64,000 nucleotides of DNA, taken from the NCBI GenBank assembly GCA_947247005.1, contig OX365955.1:40527822-40591821 (forward strand), given 5' to 3'. Source of the stretch: Spisula solida (Eukaryota > Mollusca > Bivalvia > Venerida > Mactridae). Below are positions 20,301 through 32,300 of the stretch, one piece after another (positions within the stretch are counted from its first letter, which is position 1; each line of letters starts with the position of its first letter). The notes under the pieces were generated by a model, which worked only from the letters and a program-made list of their open reading frames with translations, was not told the DNA's origin and searched no databases. A program made the translations under genes and the position numbers.

Positions 20301-23300
20301 GTACCAATAAAATGGGAAGGTTAACCATGAAAATTAATTTAAATCAAGTTAAAAAAGCAGAAGAAAATGCTAGATTGAAGACAACTAAACAAAGACGGCC
20401 TTCTAACAAATCTAGAAAAAAGACGGGTAAAGAAAAGAAATTTGGCCTCATAGATCCAGGGAAGGGAGGTTACTCCTCTGGAGAGGAGACCCTGGAAATG
20501 CTACCTGCACGCCAGCTCACATCACGTAAAGCCAAAGATAAAATAGGTGAGTTACACTCTTGATTATTTAGTACATTGTATAAGCTTTAGTTAAGTGTCT
20601 GAGTGAGAGAACGGCATACCTAATACAAGACGGGCTGTATCCAGGGACAAAAAGGCAAATATTTTCTAAGGTCTATTTTAGGCATTTTTTCTTCAAAAAC
20701 ATGGTTATTTTGGTATTTCCTTGGTGTGCCTCAGCATTGATAAAGTGCCTGCAAGGTAGTGGCATTGTGACGCGTAAAAATCTTACATTGATATTTCTTA
20801 AAGATTTAATACTTAGTTCAGTTTAGATTATGATTACTTGTAAATTGTATCCTTAGTTCAGTTTGGATTATAATTACTTGTAGGTTGTACCCTTGCTATC
20901 TGTATTAAGTAAAGTTGTTTATTGCTTTTGTTTATGCTCATCACTGGGGTAATGCTGTATTGACCTGTTTCAGAATCATTCTTGATTCTTTAACAATGCT
21001 GTAAAGAATTGTGCACATCAGGGGCGTACCCAGCGTTACTTTAATACGTACACACATGTGTAACATTAATTTGAAAAGTAAAAATATAGATAGGCCGAAA
21101 TCATTAAAAAAATTAATGGCATAAAGTCCAAAATTTCCACAATCATAAGACCATCCAACCATAACTAACAAATTCAAAACTTGTAACATCAATTCAAGCA
21201 TGGCTATGCCCCTGCGCATGCCTGAAAATATAATGTTGCATGTGAAAATGTTATAAATCTATAAATATTACTTCCAAATTTGATGCCTAAGTGCTGATAA
21301 ACCCAACCCAACTCTGCACTTTAATTATAAGAATGAAAACAGGACAAAACTGTTGTTCTTGCCACTTGACCCACAGCTGGTTGGCTTATCAGTTACATAG
21401 AAAATGACAACATCATGGTGATACATTCCAAATGCATTTACAAAATACCTTGGGGTCATTCATGAACAAAACAAAACAATCATTGGTTTTGTACTTTATA
21501 AAGGGGATGTACTCATGTATCATTCATTTATGAATCTTTTTTTAGTTGTCTCCCTTGTAAAACCATGTGCCCGTCTGCTTGTTCTATTTTTAGACAAATT
21601 ACACATAATCAATGAAACATAATGTGCGTCTGCAAAGTGTAATCTCACTGCAAATTTTGAGGATTTTAGTGTGCATATTTGGTGGATTGACTTTTGTTGA
21701 GGTTTAACTTAATTTAAGTTCATATAGAAGGAATACAGGTGTTAATTGGACTCGTAAAACTCTCAAACAAATAAGTAGGTCGTCTAAGTTGGATTGTTTT
21801 GTACAGTACGATGGATGAAGAACTGTCGGTGAAAACAAGACCCAGACGTGCAGCTAAGGAGAGAGTGGAAGAAGGTGATTTATGCCATGGCTATATTGTT
21901 TTGTGACAGTGTACTTGTGGATCTGTTCTAGGAAGTGCAGTTCTGGGGAAATTATGCAATGCATGTACCGGGAATGTAGGGTTGCTATAGTATACGACTA
22001 CAGTATAGATTATGCCATAGACTAGCTACAGTGTTCTATTGCACGTTTTTAAAGTTGATTGTGCTAGACGTTTGTTGATGCCAACAAGTTCCATTGTTAA
22101 CACAGGCTGCATATTGTCATGATTTTCATGTAGGGAATTAGGGGTCAATCTTAAATCTTCCTCAAGGTCAGCAACTAGCGAAACAATTTGATGGCAGGCC
22201 CTTAGCCAGGCAGAGGCAAGGCGACATACCGAAGAGCCTTGGTGACAATTTGGGAAATACACAAAATAATCGGTTTTTGAAGAAAAGGAACGTCTGAATA
22301 TAGCCAAAAAAAGACTTGCCTTGGTGCTTTTTAGCTTTTTTTTAAGAAAAAAAGGCGAGCTATTGTCGGGACGGGATCGTCTGCCTCTGCTTGTGTGTTG
22401 GTTAAGTTTATTGTCAGAGTCATTTTCTCTGTCAATTTCTCAAAGACTACCAAAGGTATTAACTTGAAACTTAACATATTTTTCACCATCACAAGGGGAG
22501 TCTATACTGACAAGGCTGATCACTATGTGACCAATATTTGTGGAGTTATCTGCCCTTCTTTGGACTTAGTACATAGTAATAGTGGCAAATTTTACACATA
22601 AACTGGATTTTCACTTGTGGAATATGATGACCTACATCTGCTGACAAGAGGAAACAACTCTATACAGCATTTTATAAGAGTTATTCCCCTTTTCTGACTT
22701 TGCATCTTTACACAAAAATGTCAATTACTCAAAGACTATCAACTTTAGGTATCAACTTGAAACTTAAGATAGTTATTCACCATCACAAAGGGAGTCCATA
22801 CTGACAAGGCTGATGACTCTGTGACCAATATTTGTGGAGTTATCTGCCCTTGTTTGGACTTAGTACATAGGAATAATTGCAAATTTAACGCATAAACTGA
22901 ATTTTCTCAAACACTATCAAAGCTTTCAACTTGAAAGTCAGTACACTTGTGGAATGTGATAACCTTCATCTACTGACAAGAGGAAACAACTCTATACAGC
23001 ATTTAATAAGAGTTATTCCCCTTTTCTGACTTTGAATCTTTACACAAAAATGTCAATTACTCAAAGCCTGTCAAGGTATCCACTTGAAACTCAAAGCCTG
23101 TCAAGGTATCCACTTGAAACTCAACATAGTTATTCACTATCATACAGACAAGGCTGGTAACCCTGTGACCTATATTTACGAGTTATCTGTCCTTGTTACT
23201 CTTAGAATTTTGACTCACAGATCAAGTACGAGAAAGTCGAGCGTCCAGCACTCGTTGGCGGTGCTCTTATTATTTTGTCTCTGGATAAAACGTACCTGAA

Positions 23301-26300
23301 TGGTACGGGACATTAACCCAACAAATCAAATATCAAGTAAAGTTAGGGCACTAATTCAAAGCGTGAAATGGTTGCTCTAAGCTTTATGCACTGATCTTTT
23401 GCGGCACTGAAGCTCGATCAGGGGCAGATCCAGGATTTCAGCTTAGGGACCTTGTAAGATCTTGGGTTGCATTTGATTCTAAGCTCCGTAAAAGGGTTGT
23501 AGCAGTGTATTGATGGGGGTAAAAATTACAAGGATAAAGCAATGTGGATATTTTAACCACTTGTTTACCATTGTTGTTCGATATTTATCTACAGTACTGT
23601 ACATTTGTAAAAGCAGAATAATTTGCGAGGGTTTACTTTTCCCTATATTTGCGAGTTCGATAAATTCGCGAAAATTGATGCTAGTAAAATTTTACCTTCA
23701 AAGTATCTTGAAATATGATGAACTTCAATATTGATAACGGCTAAGCGACGCCATTACAATCTATTCGGAACGACTAGCAGGTCAATGTCTACTGGTACAA
23801 TGTTTAACACCTACGACTATTGCTTGTTCCGATACAATGGACTGAATACTATATACTTTCACAGTTTTCTCATTACACAATCGGGGCTGTCTAGTTTCAC
23901 TTTATTCAGTACTAGTAAATACCAACAAGTTAAGTCACTCGGCCAATTAAAAATCAATACGCTTGGGTAAATGACCATTGTAGTATACAAACAGTAGTCG
24001 TAATTATCTGGAGTGATTATTAAATGATGCGCCATGGATCTTTTTGAAATTTGAAAATCGCAAACATTTACCCTCGCGAACTACTTCCAAATTAGAAATT
24101 CGCAAAATTTAGCCTCGGGAAAATTAATGTTTTTACAGTAAATATTATATACTCATCTGTACAGTCCAGTAAGGATATTGTGACAGTGACGTTGCAGTTA
24201 ATGTCTACAAAAAAGATAACAACCTGTGTCTGAACAGGTAGAGCAAATAAAAGTATGGTAGTTTAGCATTGAAATTATAGTTGTCTCTACAGTATTTTAT
24301 AAGTCTTTATAATTGGTTTTACACCGTTACAGTGGACTCAACTGCTGCGTCACTGGATTTTTTGCCCTGACTGGGCTATACTGTAGGCATATGGTGCTGT
24401 GAACATTGGGGGGGGGGGGGGCTAGTGTAAATAAGAGTTTTAAACTTTATATTTTACAATTTGCAAATCCACAACACAGTTTATCCATCATTGAGCCAGT
24501 TTCGTCTTCAGTCATTCTAAATAAGAATTATGTCAAGAAAATGTCATGTAAAATGGGGGTAACGATCTGAATGATATTCGGGCACAGCAACACAGTCACA
24601 CTATAATTTCATATGTCAATGTTGGTGTCCTACCGCTACAGTTACATTTGTTGGTTGTATTATCATTTCTGTGCAATGGTCCAAACAATTCAGAAACCAC
24701 TATTGATGACCCTTTTGATTTTGAAGTCAAAGATCAAGGTCACTGTCAAGTGTGTGGTTTTAATTGGAGTGTTTGACTAGGTCCTTATATCCTGGATGGT
24801 CATGTTTTAGAAGTAGATGACGTCACTGTCTTGTCATGACCACCATAACCTCTGAGATATATAGGTCAAGGCCACAATCACCATGTAGCTTTTTTCTTAG
24901 GGAATTTATTGATACTTCTGTCCATGTATAAGAAGAACTAGAAGCACATTTCCAACCTCTGCATTTATGACTGGCAGTAAGCAAATATTGACTACAATGT
25001 CCTCCATATTTGTACAAGTGTAATTCCCCGGATGAACCGTTTTACGACATAAGCATCCAGTGAAATGGATCTTTACGACATTAGGTCAAATTTTATAAAG
25101 AAATTAGCTTTCGCCATGGAATTCGCCATATTGCTAAATTCTTGACTTCTGTGCCAATGACTGGCCAGCGGAAGCCCTGTGTATGGGTTACAACTTTCAA
25201 CAACCATTATCAACATTCTTAGTTTCAGAGTTTCATTTGGCCAACTAGGTCCCTATTGCTGTCTATCTCACGCCTGTATATATTTGTGCATTGGTGTCTC
25301 AGTACATAATGCATTTGTAGGTAAATATGCTGAAGACGATGATTCGGACTCAGACACATTGAAACCTATCAGTAAGTTAGACGAGGAACCGGATGACGAG
25401 AAGTATGACTCGGATAAAGACCCGGCCTGGACCCCATTCAACGTGGATAAGAATGTACCCGCCCTGAATCCTTTAGACTTAGATGGTAAAAGAAAAAGAA
25501 CGAAGGGTAGAATCCGAAGGTAAGTTTCATTGCTATTTAAGAGATTTTCATTTGCCATTTTAACTGCCTACATGCCCTATTCTTTGATGTATTTTAGGAA
25601 CAGGATTTAGGCATGAAATTGAGTAAATATCAATTGCCTTAATTTAGAATTTGGCATGGTTTTAAAGAAATATGCTGCAACAGGTCAGAAATTGAGAATA
25701 CCTGACATGTAAGGTAGCTGGAAAAGCCTGCTTTTTATAAAGAATCAGAAAATACAAGGATTTTACCACAGAAGCTTTTTAATGGTTTATCCATGAACTG
25801 ATTGAATTCATTTGTTTGGTTAATGATGTACAGTTTAAATCATTGATTAAATTTATCATTAAATTTTTTTTATCATATCCTTACTGAAAAAAGGATTTTA
25901 AAGAATATTATATTTCTGCTGGTTAGGCTGTCCTTAAAAAACTTTGTTTGCGGTAATGCGACCCAACATTTTTTAGGGGGGGAAGGTAGGTCAAATTTTT
26001 TTATTGTATAGATATACTTTTTGAAGAACCTGTAAAAACAATTGGGTTGATATAGTTATACAAGGAAATGGGTTGAACAAAAAATTGAGTAGGGGGCCAA
26101 TTGATGGGTAGGTAGGGTTACCGCAAACAAACATTTTTTAAGGATGGCCTTAATGAATAATTTTTTCAATAGTGTATTTCTTGATAGGCCTTCAAAGTCA
26201 CGCAAATTAAGCTCTGAAGGTGCTTCATTGAAACAACCAACATTAATGGTTGGTCAGCCTCAGGTAGTGGAACTAGACAGTGGTAGCGACGATGAACCAC

Positions 26301-29300
26301 CAATCATTAAACCAGCAGTCACAGAAGAGCTCAAGGTATATTATCTCCCTTTATTGAACTTCTCTTATTTTATTGATTTGTTGAACTTGGCAACTCTTGC
26401 TGAACTTAAAGCCAAAGCCAATGTCTTCCTTTGTTAAACATAAACTAAATATTTGATTGTTGCCCTTTATTAAATTTAACCATTTCGATTGCCTAAGCGC
26501 CAATATGCTTTACGGATGATAAAAGTTCCCTACCATTGATATATTTCTCTCAGTTCCCCTTGCACTAGTACTACAGGGGCCTTTGCACACCTTATTTCAA
26601 TTAGTGGCCCGAAGAACAAGCAGTTTATGGAACCTGCTGGTCCAACAGTATGCCAGGTGGTCCTACTGCCAACTGAGCAATATTTAAACATAACTTTTAC
26701 CATATTATGCAGTTTATATGTTCCAATATCCCATTTTAATAATCATTTTCTTGGAATGTTCAGTGGTCTTTGTGATTACGTTTTAAGCAGTCATCTATGA
26801 CAATAACTGGTCGCAGATCAGTATAAGCATCAAGCCCTATAAAGATTGAGCCCTGTACTGAGTATGGCTTGTGCCCTGTACTAGGTATGGCTTGAGACCT
26901 GTACTAGGTATGGCTTGAGCCCTGTACTAGGTATGGCTTGAGCCCTGTACTGGGTATGGCTTGAGCTCTGTACTAGGTATGGCTTGAGCCCTGTACTGGG
27001 TATGGCTTGAGCCCTGTACTGGGTATGGATTGAGCCCTGTACTAGGTATGGCTTGAGCCCTGTACTAGGTATCGCTTGAGCCCTGTACTGGGTATGGATT
27101 GAGCCCTGTACTAGGTATGGCTTGAGCCCTGTACTGGGTATGGATTGAGCCCTGTACTAGGTATGGATTAAACCCTGTACTAGGTATGGATTGCATTTAG
27201 CCCTGTACTGGGTAGGGCTTGAGCCCTGTACTTGGTAGGGCTTGAGCCCTGTACTATGTATGGCTTGAGCCCTGTACTGGGTAGGGCTTGAGCCCTGTAC
27301 TAGGTATGGATTAAACCCTGTACTAGGTACGGATTGCATTTAGCCCTGTACTGGGTATGAATTGACCCTTATATGTATGAATGTTTGAAACAAGATATGT
27401 ATGTTGATACTTCAGGTTGGAGATTTTGTGATGGAGATAAAAGATGAGAGAAACACCGAATGTTATCCTATCTGGAAGATAGAGAGTGGACGCATGCTAC
27501 ATAAATTTGAACTGTTTACAGAGAATTCTAGGATTCTTCACAGATCAATACCCACTGTGAGTAGTATAGGTAGCTTACCCTGTACAATCAAATCTGTCTG
27601 TAAAACACTGATGGGAATTGCAAAACTGCCATACAGTAAAATCAATATTTTTCAAGGGAGTTGAATTTTCGTTGATCTCGTTAAACTCAAGCATGAAATT
27701 TAATACCCATGATTTATCAAACTACCAAATACATAACATGGTTTTTCTCTTCCATGTTCTGTAATCCACAAATTTACGCCCCCGCGAAAATGGATTTATC
27801 AAAATCCATAGAATTTAATATCCACAAAATATGTGAGTTTACAGTAAACAGTTAAATATTTTCTGTAAAAACCCCTCCAAGGAACTGTAAAACATGGTCT
27901 TTGTTGACAGGTCGGTCTCCCTTAAGAGGTTACACATTATTTAAAACTGTTCAACCGGATGTAAAATTGGTGGTCTTTGCAGACAGATTTTGTAATAGTG
28001 ATCTTTGCTCACAGGTTATCTTTAACTTTGAATTGGGTTTTTTTTGTTGTATGTTTCTTGTTAACTTAAATAATCAGTTTGCTTTATTTAAATTTGTGTG
28101 GACTAGATAGTAACCTTGGATACCTAATATTATATAATTTATGTGAATGTTTGAGCCTTGTTGAGAAAAGTCAAACCTTGTATATGATATTTAAGTAATT
28201 AAGAAACCAGCTTGTTTTCACATATACTGCTATGTTTATAGTTTTCAAGTTGGTTACCGAATGTGATGAACAGTTTCAAGCGTATATTGGTAAACCAAGT
28301 CTCACATATACTGCTATGTTTATAGTTTTCAAGTTGGTTACCGAATGAGATGAACAGTTTCAAGCGTATATTGGTAAACCAAGTCTCACATATACTGTTA
28401 TGTTTATAGTTTTCAAGTTTGTTACCGAATGTGATGAACAGTTTCAAGCGTATATTGGTAAACCAAGTCTCACATATACTGCTATGTTTATAGTTTTCAA
28501 GTTGGTTACCGAATGTGATGAACAGCTTCAAGCGTATACGGGTAAACCAAGTGTTCAAACAAACAGATAAGGAATATGTGGAAGTAGTTGAAGAAGATAG
28601 ACCAAAAGCAGCTGTAAGCAGCAAGTAAGTGGAAATTTAATTTATATGCTTTTATTTATCCTCGCCACCGGAAATCAATATGGGCGAGGCCCCCCAGAAG
28701 AGGTTAGTCACTTTAGTTTGTGGACGAAAATCATACAATTTTAACCTGGTAGATGTTTCGGAAAAATGCGTTGAAAATGCGAATGCTACCTTTAAAAGCT
28801 ACTACTACTCTAAAAACCTTGAATTTGGGTGTGAGAATTGTGTATGAACCATGTCCCAAGGCAAAAAAGCCTTAATCACATGGCAGCAGGAGATACATTG
28901 TATGCTTTTGTAAATTATAGTTTCTGCTTGTTGGTCTGTCTGTGAATAATTGTTGTAAATTACTGATGTCAACAGTAAGTCTCCGAATGTTTTCTTTGAA
29001 TAATCAGTTGTTTTAAAATGGTAAAATTCAAGTACAATATTATCAAAATGACCCTTGAAGTTCAACATAGTGGTAAACCACCTGCCCGATTCAGAAATTG
29101 AAGATCATTCAGCTATTGTCGATAATCAGTTCAAATGAGTAAAATGACTCAATGTTCGTCTTGTATAGGAAGATGTAATATTTTCCGATGATCCTAATCT
29201 ACGTATGTTAGTCTGAACCAGGGGTGTCAATATTCCTGATTTATCCGGAATTTCGGATTTGTCTATCCTAAGAGAGCTATGATTTCTGACCAAAATAAAA

Positions 29301-32300
29301 GTTTTTTCATGAAAATATCTCAAGAAAAGTTATGGTAAATGTAATCTGCCCTGAAGGATTTCCTTTATACAAACTTAGTTAATTATGGAAACAATGTCAT
29401 TGAAGGCCTCTTGTTTGGCAAAAATGGTCGGTCGCGTACAATTTTCCTGATTTTTAAATTGCCCATGTTGACACCCCTGGTCTGAACTGGTGAACTAAAC
29501 AAATTTTTGCGGAGATTGTATTACCTACAGTATTGGAACCAAATTATTAACAAATTATATGATATTTCAGACGACTAGAATAATATATTATATGATATTT
29601 CGAACGACTAGAACAATATATTATATGATTATTTCAGACGACTAGAACAGTATATTATATGATATCTCGAACGACTAGAACAATATATTATATGATATTT
29701 CAGACGACTAGAATAATATATTAATTATATGATTATTTCAGACGACTAGAACAGAAGTATGAGGAGCACCCACTGGTGGATGCTTTCAATGTTTACCTAC
29801 AGATATTTCTGAGCCAGGCATTAGAGCCGGGATTCTTAAGTGCAATCAGGGAGTCAGATGGTTCGTTTACTTTCATTGTTTCATTATTCTGTCTGTATAC
29901 GATTTTGCCTGGCTTGTCTGTTATGTTAGACTAACAGGTTTTGAGAAATCAGAGAAATAATATCTACAAATGTCTATTTATCTGGTGTTCGAAATTCATT
30001 ATCCTTCTGGCCCCTATCCCCCTAAACATCTCAATCTAAGATAAATCTCGTGTCAAATATTGCCATGTCTCGTTTCAATAATTTCCATGGGAGGCTAGAC
30101 TCAAAATTTGCATTACAAAACGGAAAACATTATTCTTAGTTTATTACAGTAAAATTTAAAGAGCTCATATCTCAAATTTATCGCTAATTCAGACTCTAAT
30201 TTGAGATGAGATTTCTGCTTGAGATGCTTCAGAAGATAGGGGCTTGATGGCTTGACTATGTTCTCCCAATCCATCAACTCCCTCTTTTAAAGTCTTGGGT
30301 CAGTCCCACCAATTGTTACATTTTAACAAGTATTTGTTAGAATAAGGAATAAGCTGAAACCTTAGCATGAGAATAAACCCCATGAGAATAAAACTCTGGT
30401 TGGACTGAAATAGTAAATCTGGGATGTTTTAAATTAATATAAAAACCATTATTGCTCAATACAAAAATAGTATACCAACAGTGTTTCACTAATTAATAGA
30501 TCAGGTAAGGTCTGGTTTATCTGTTCATATGCTCATCTGCCCTGCTGTCAACGAAGAATTATGTGACGCATGTTTCATACCTCTTCGTTGAACACAGGGC
30601 TGGTAAGCGCAGTGTATAGATAGAGCACTCGCTTGTTACTTGAACATATTAATGAGTTTGATATTTCCGTGACCTTGGCAGGGGTCATCTCCTTCACATG
30701 TTGAGAAATGGAAGAGTAAGTTACAGGGGTGTCAATATTCCTGATTAATCTGGAATTCCAGGCTTTATCTATCCTGAAAGAGCTATGATTTCTGACCAAA
30801 ATGAAAGTTATTTGATAAAAATATCTCAAGAAATAGCAAAGTTATGGTCAATTGATCTGCTCTGAAGGATTTTATTCAATAAAAACTTGAGTAAAAAATG
30901 GAAACAATGTGGTTGAAGGCCTCTTGTTTGGCAAAAATGGTTGTCCGCACATGTTTTTAAGGATTTTTAATTTGGGTCTGTTGACACCCCTGAAGTTAGT
31001 ACAGGTTCATAATTAATCACCATCTGTTCATGTAATATTCAGTTTCTTTTGTATTACAGAGAGATTTTACCTTGACGCTTTGGAAACAATAGATAAAGCT
31101 GTAGGTCTCAGGTTGACAGAAATTGATAGAACGGTTAGATGGAAGGATAAATTTAAGGTAATTGGGTGAAAAGTTACAGTAAATGAGGTGAAACTATGCC
31201 CGGTTAGCCCCCTGTATAGAGCACTCACTTATCACTTGTTCCAATATTTGGGCATACTATTACATTGGTTGTGGGTTTGTCCTCAAGTGTAGAAGTTGTC
31301 AGTTGCTTGCGAAGACAATGTCTGTACCGATATTAAATTTATTTGTGGAAAGCTGTATATATGGCAATATTTATGCCCCCCATCTTTGATGAGGGGGTCT
31401 ATTTCTTTGCACATCTTGGTCGGTAGGTGAGTCGATAGACCAAATGGTTTCCTTTTAAAAACTCAACGCTTTGCCTTAGGATTATAAAACTTTACATTGA
31501 GGTTGGCCAGCAACAGTGATGACCCCTAATGATTTTGAGGTCAGTAGGTCAAAGGTAAAGGTTGCGGTGACCTTTAACATTAATAACTATTTGGCTGCAA
31601 TGGGGGCATACGTGTTTTACACACATCTCTTGTTGCTTCTATCAAATAGTTGTATATAGTTGTATATATGACATCTAACACAACTAAACAGTGACCTATA
31701 TGTACCAGTGTCTATTGAATTGTACATTATGTCACTAAATGCCTTATAAGTGTACTACAAGAGTTGTTTGTGAAGTATTGTCATGTTTTGTTTTATCTTT
31801 ACAGGAATCAGTGAAATTACGTCCACATATACGAGAAATTGAAAGACCAAATCTCAAACAGTCTTGTCAGGTAATGCACCCCAAACTACAAAATTATCCA
31901 ATTTACTTTCGCGAATACTAACTTTTTGGTTGTGCTGATCGTCGGCATATTAGCGACTTCAAATTTCCTTTTTAAGTTTCCCACAATGTCCATATTAATG
32001 TTTTAAGCACTTAATTGTGCGTAATTCTACCACTAGCATACTCCCCGAAATTAAATTGCGCAAAATAATTTCTGGTTAACAGTAGTTGAAAGTTTCTTTC
32101 AGGAAATACAAGTTTCTAGGTCAACATGCAAATGTTTATGTCAGAAACCTGATGACATCTAGGCAGTTACTTGTATGGATATATTTGTTTATTTCAGGCC
32201 TCAGAGTTTGCCACTCAGCCTGCTATCAAGTCAGTTCATTTATTTGGAAATCCATACGACAGATTTAGTTTACAGGAGTTATCAGCTGAAGGTCCACAAA

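Larger units (their letters stand above)
21875..25320 (+). other. PRR12/QSER1 intron between coding exons 3 and 4
   Basis: Contains Helentron-like copy 1, the TACTGTA MITE and a 13-bp poly-G run near 24409. The rest is AT-rich with no exon recognised. Confidence 0.45.

Noticed and set aside
27157..27339. Minus-strand ORF with NPYLVQGSSPTQYRA repeats
   Set aside because: Translation of the 23-bp minisatellite, not a gene.
28199..28624. 141-codon minus-strand ORF
   Set aside because: Antisense reading of the 84-bp array that overlaps a conserved plus-strand exon.
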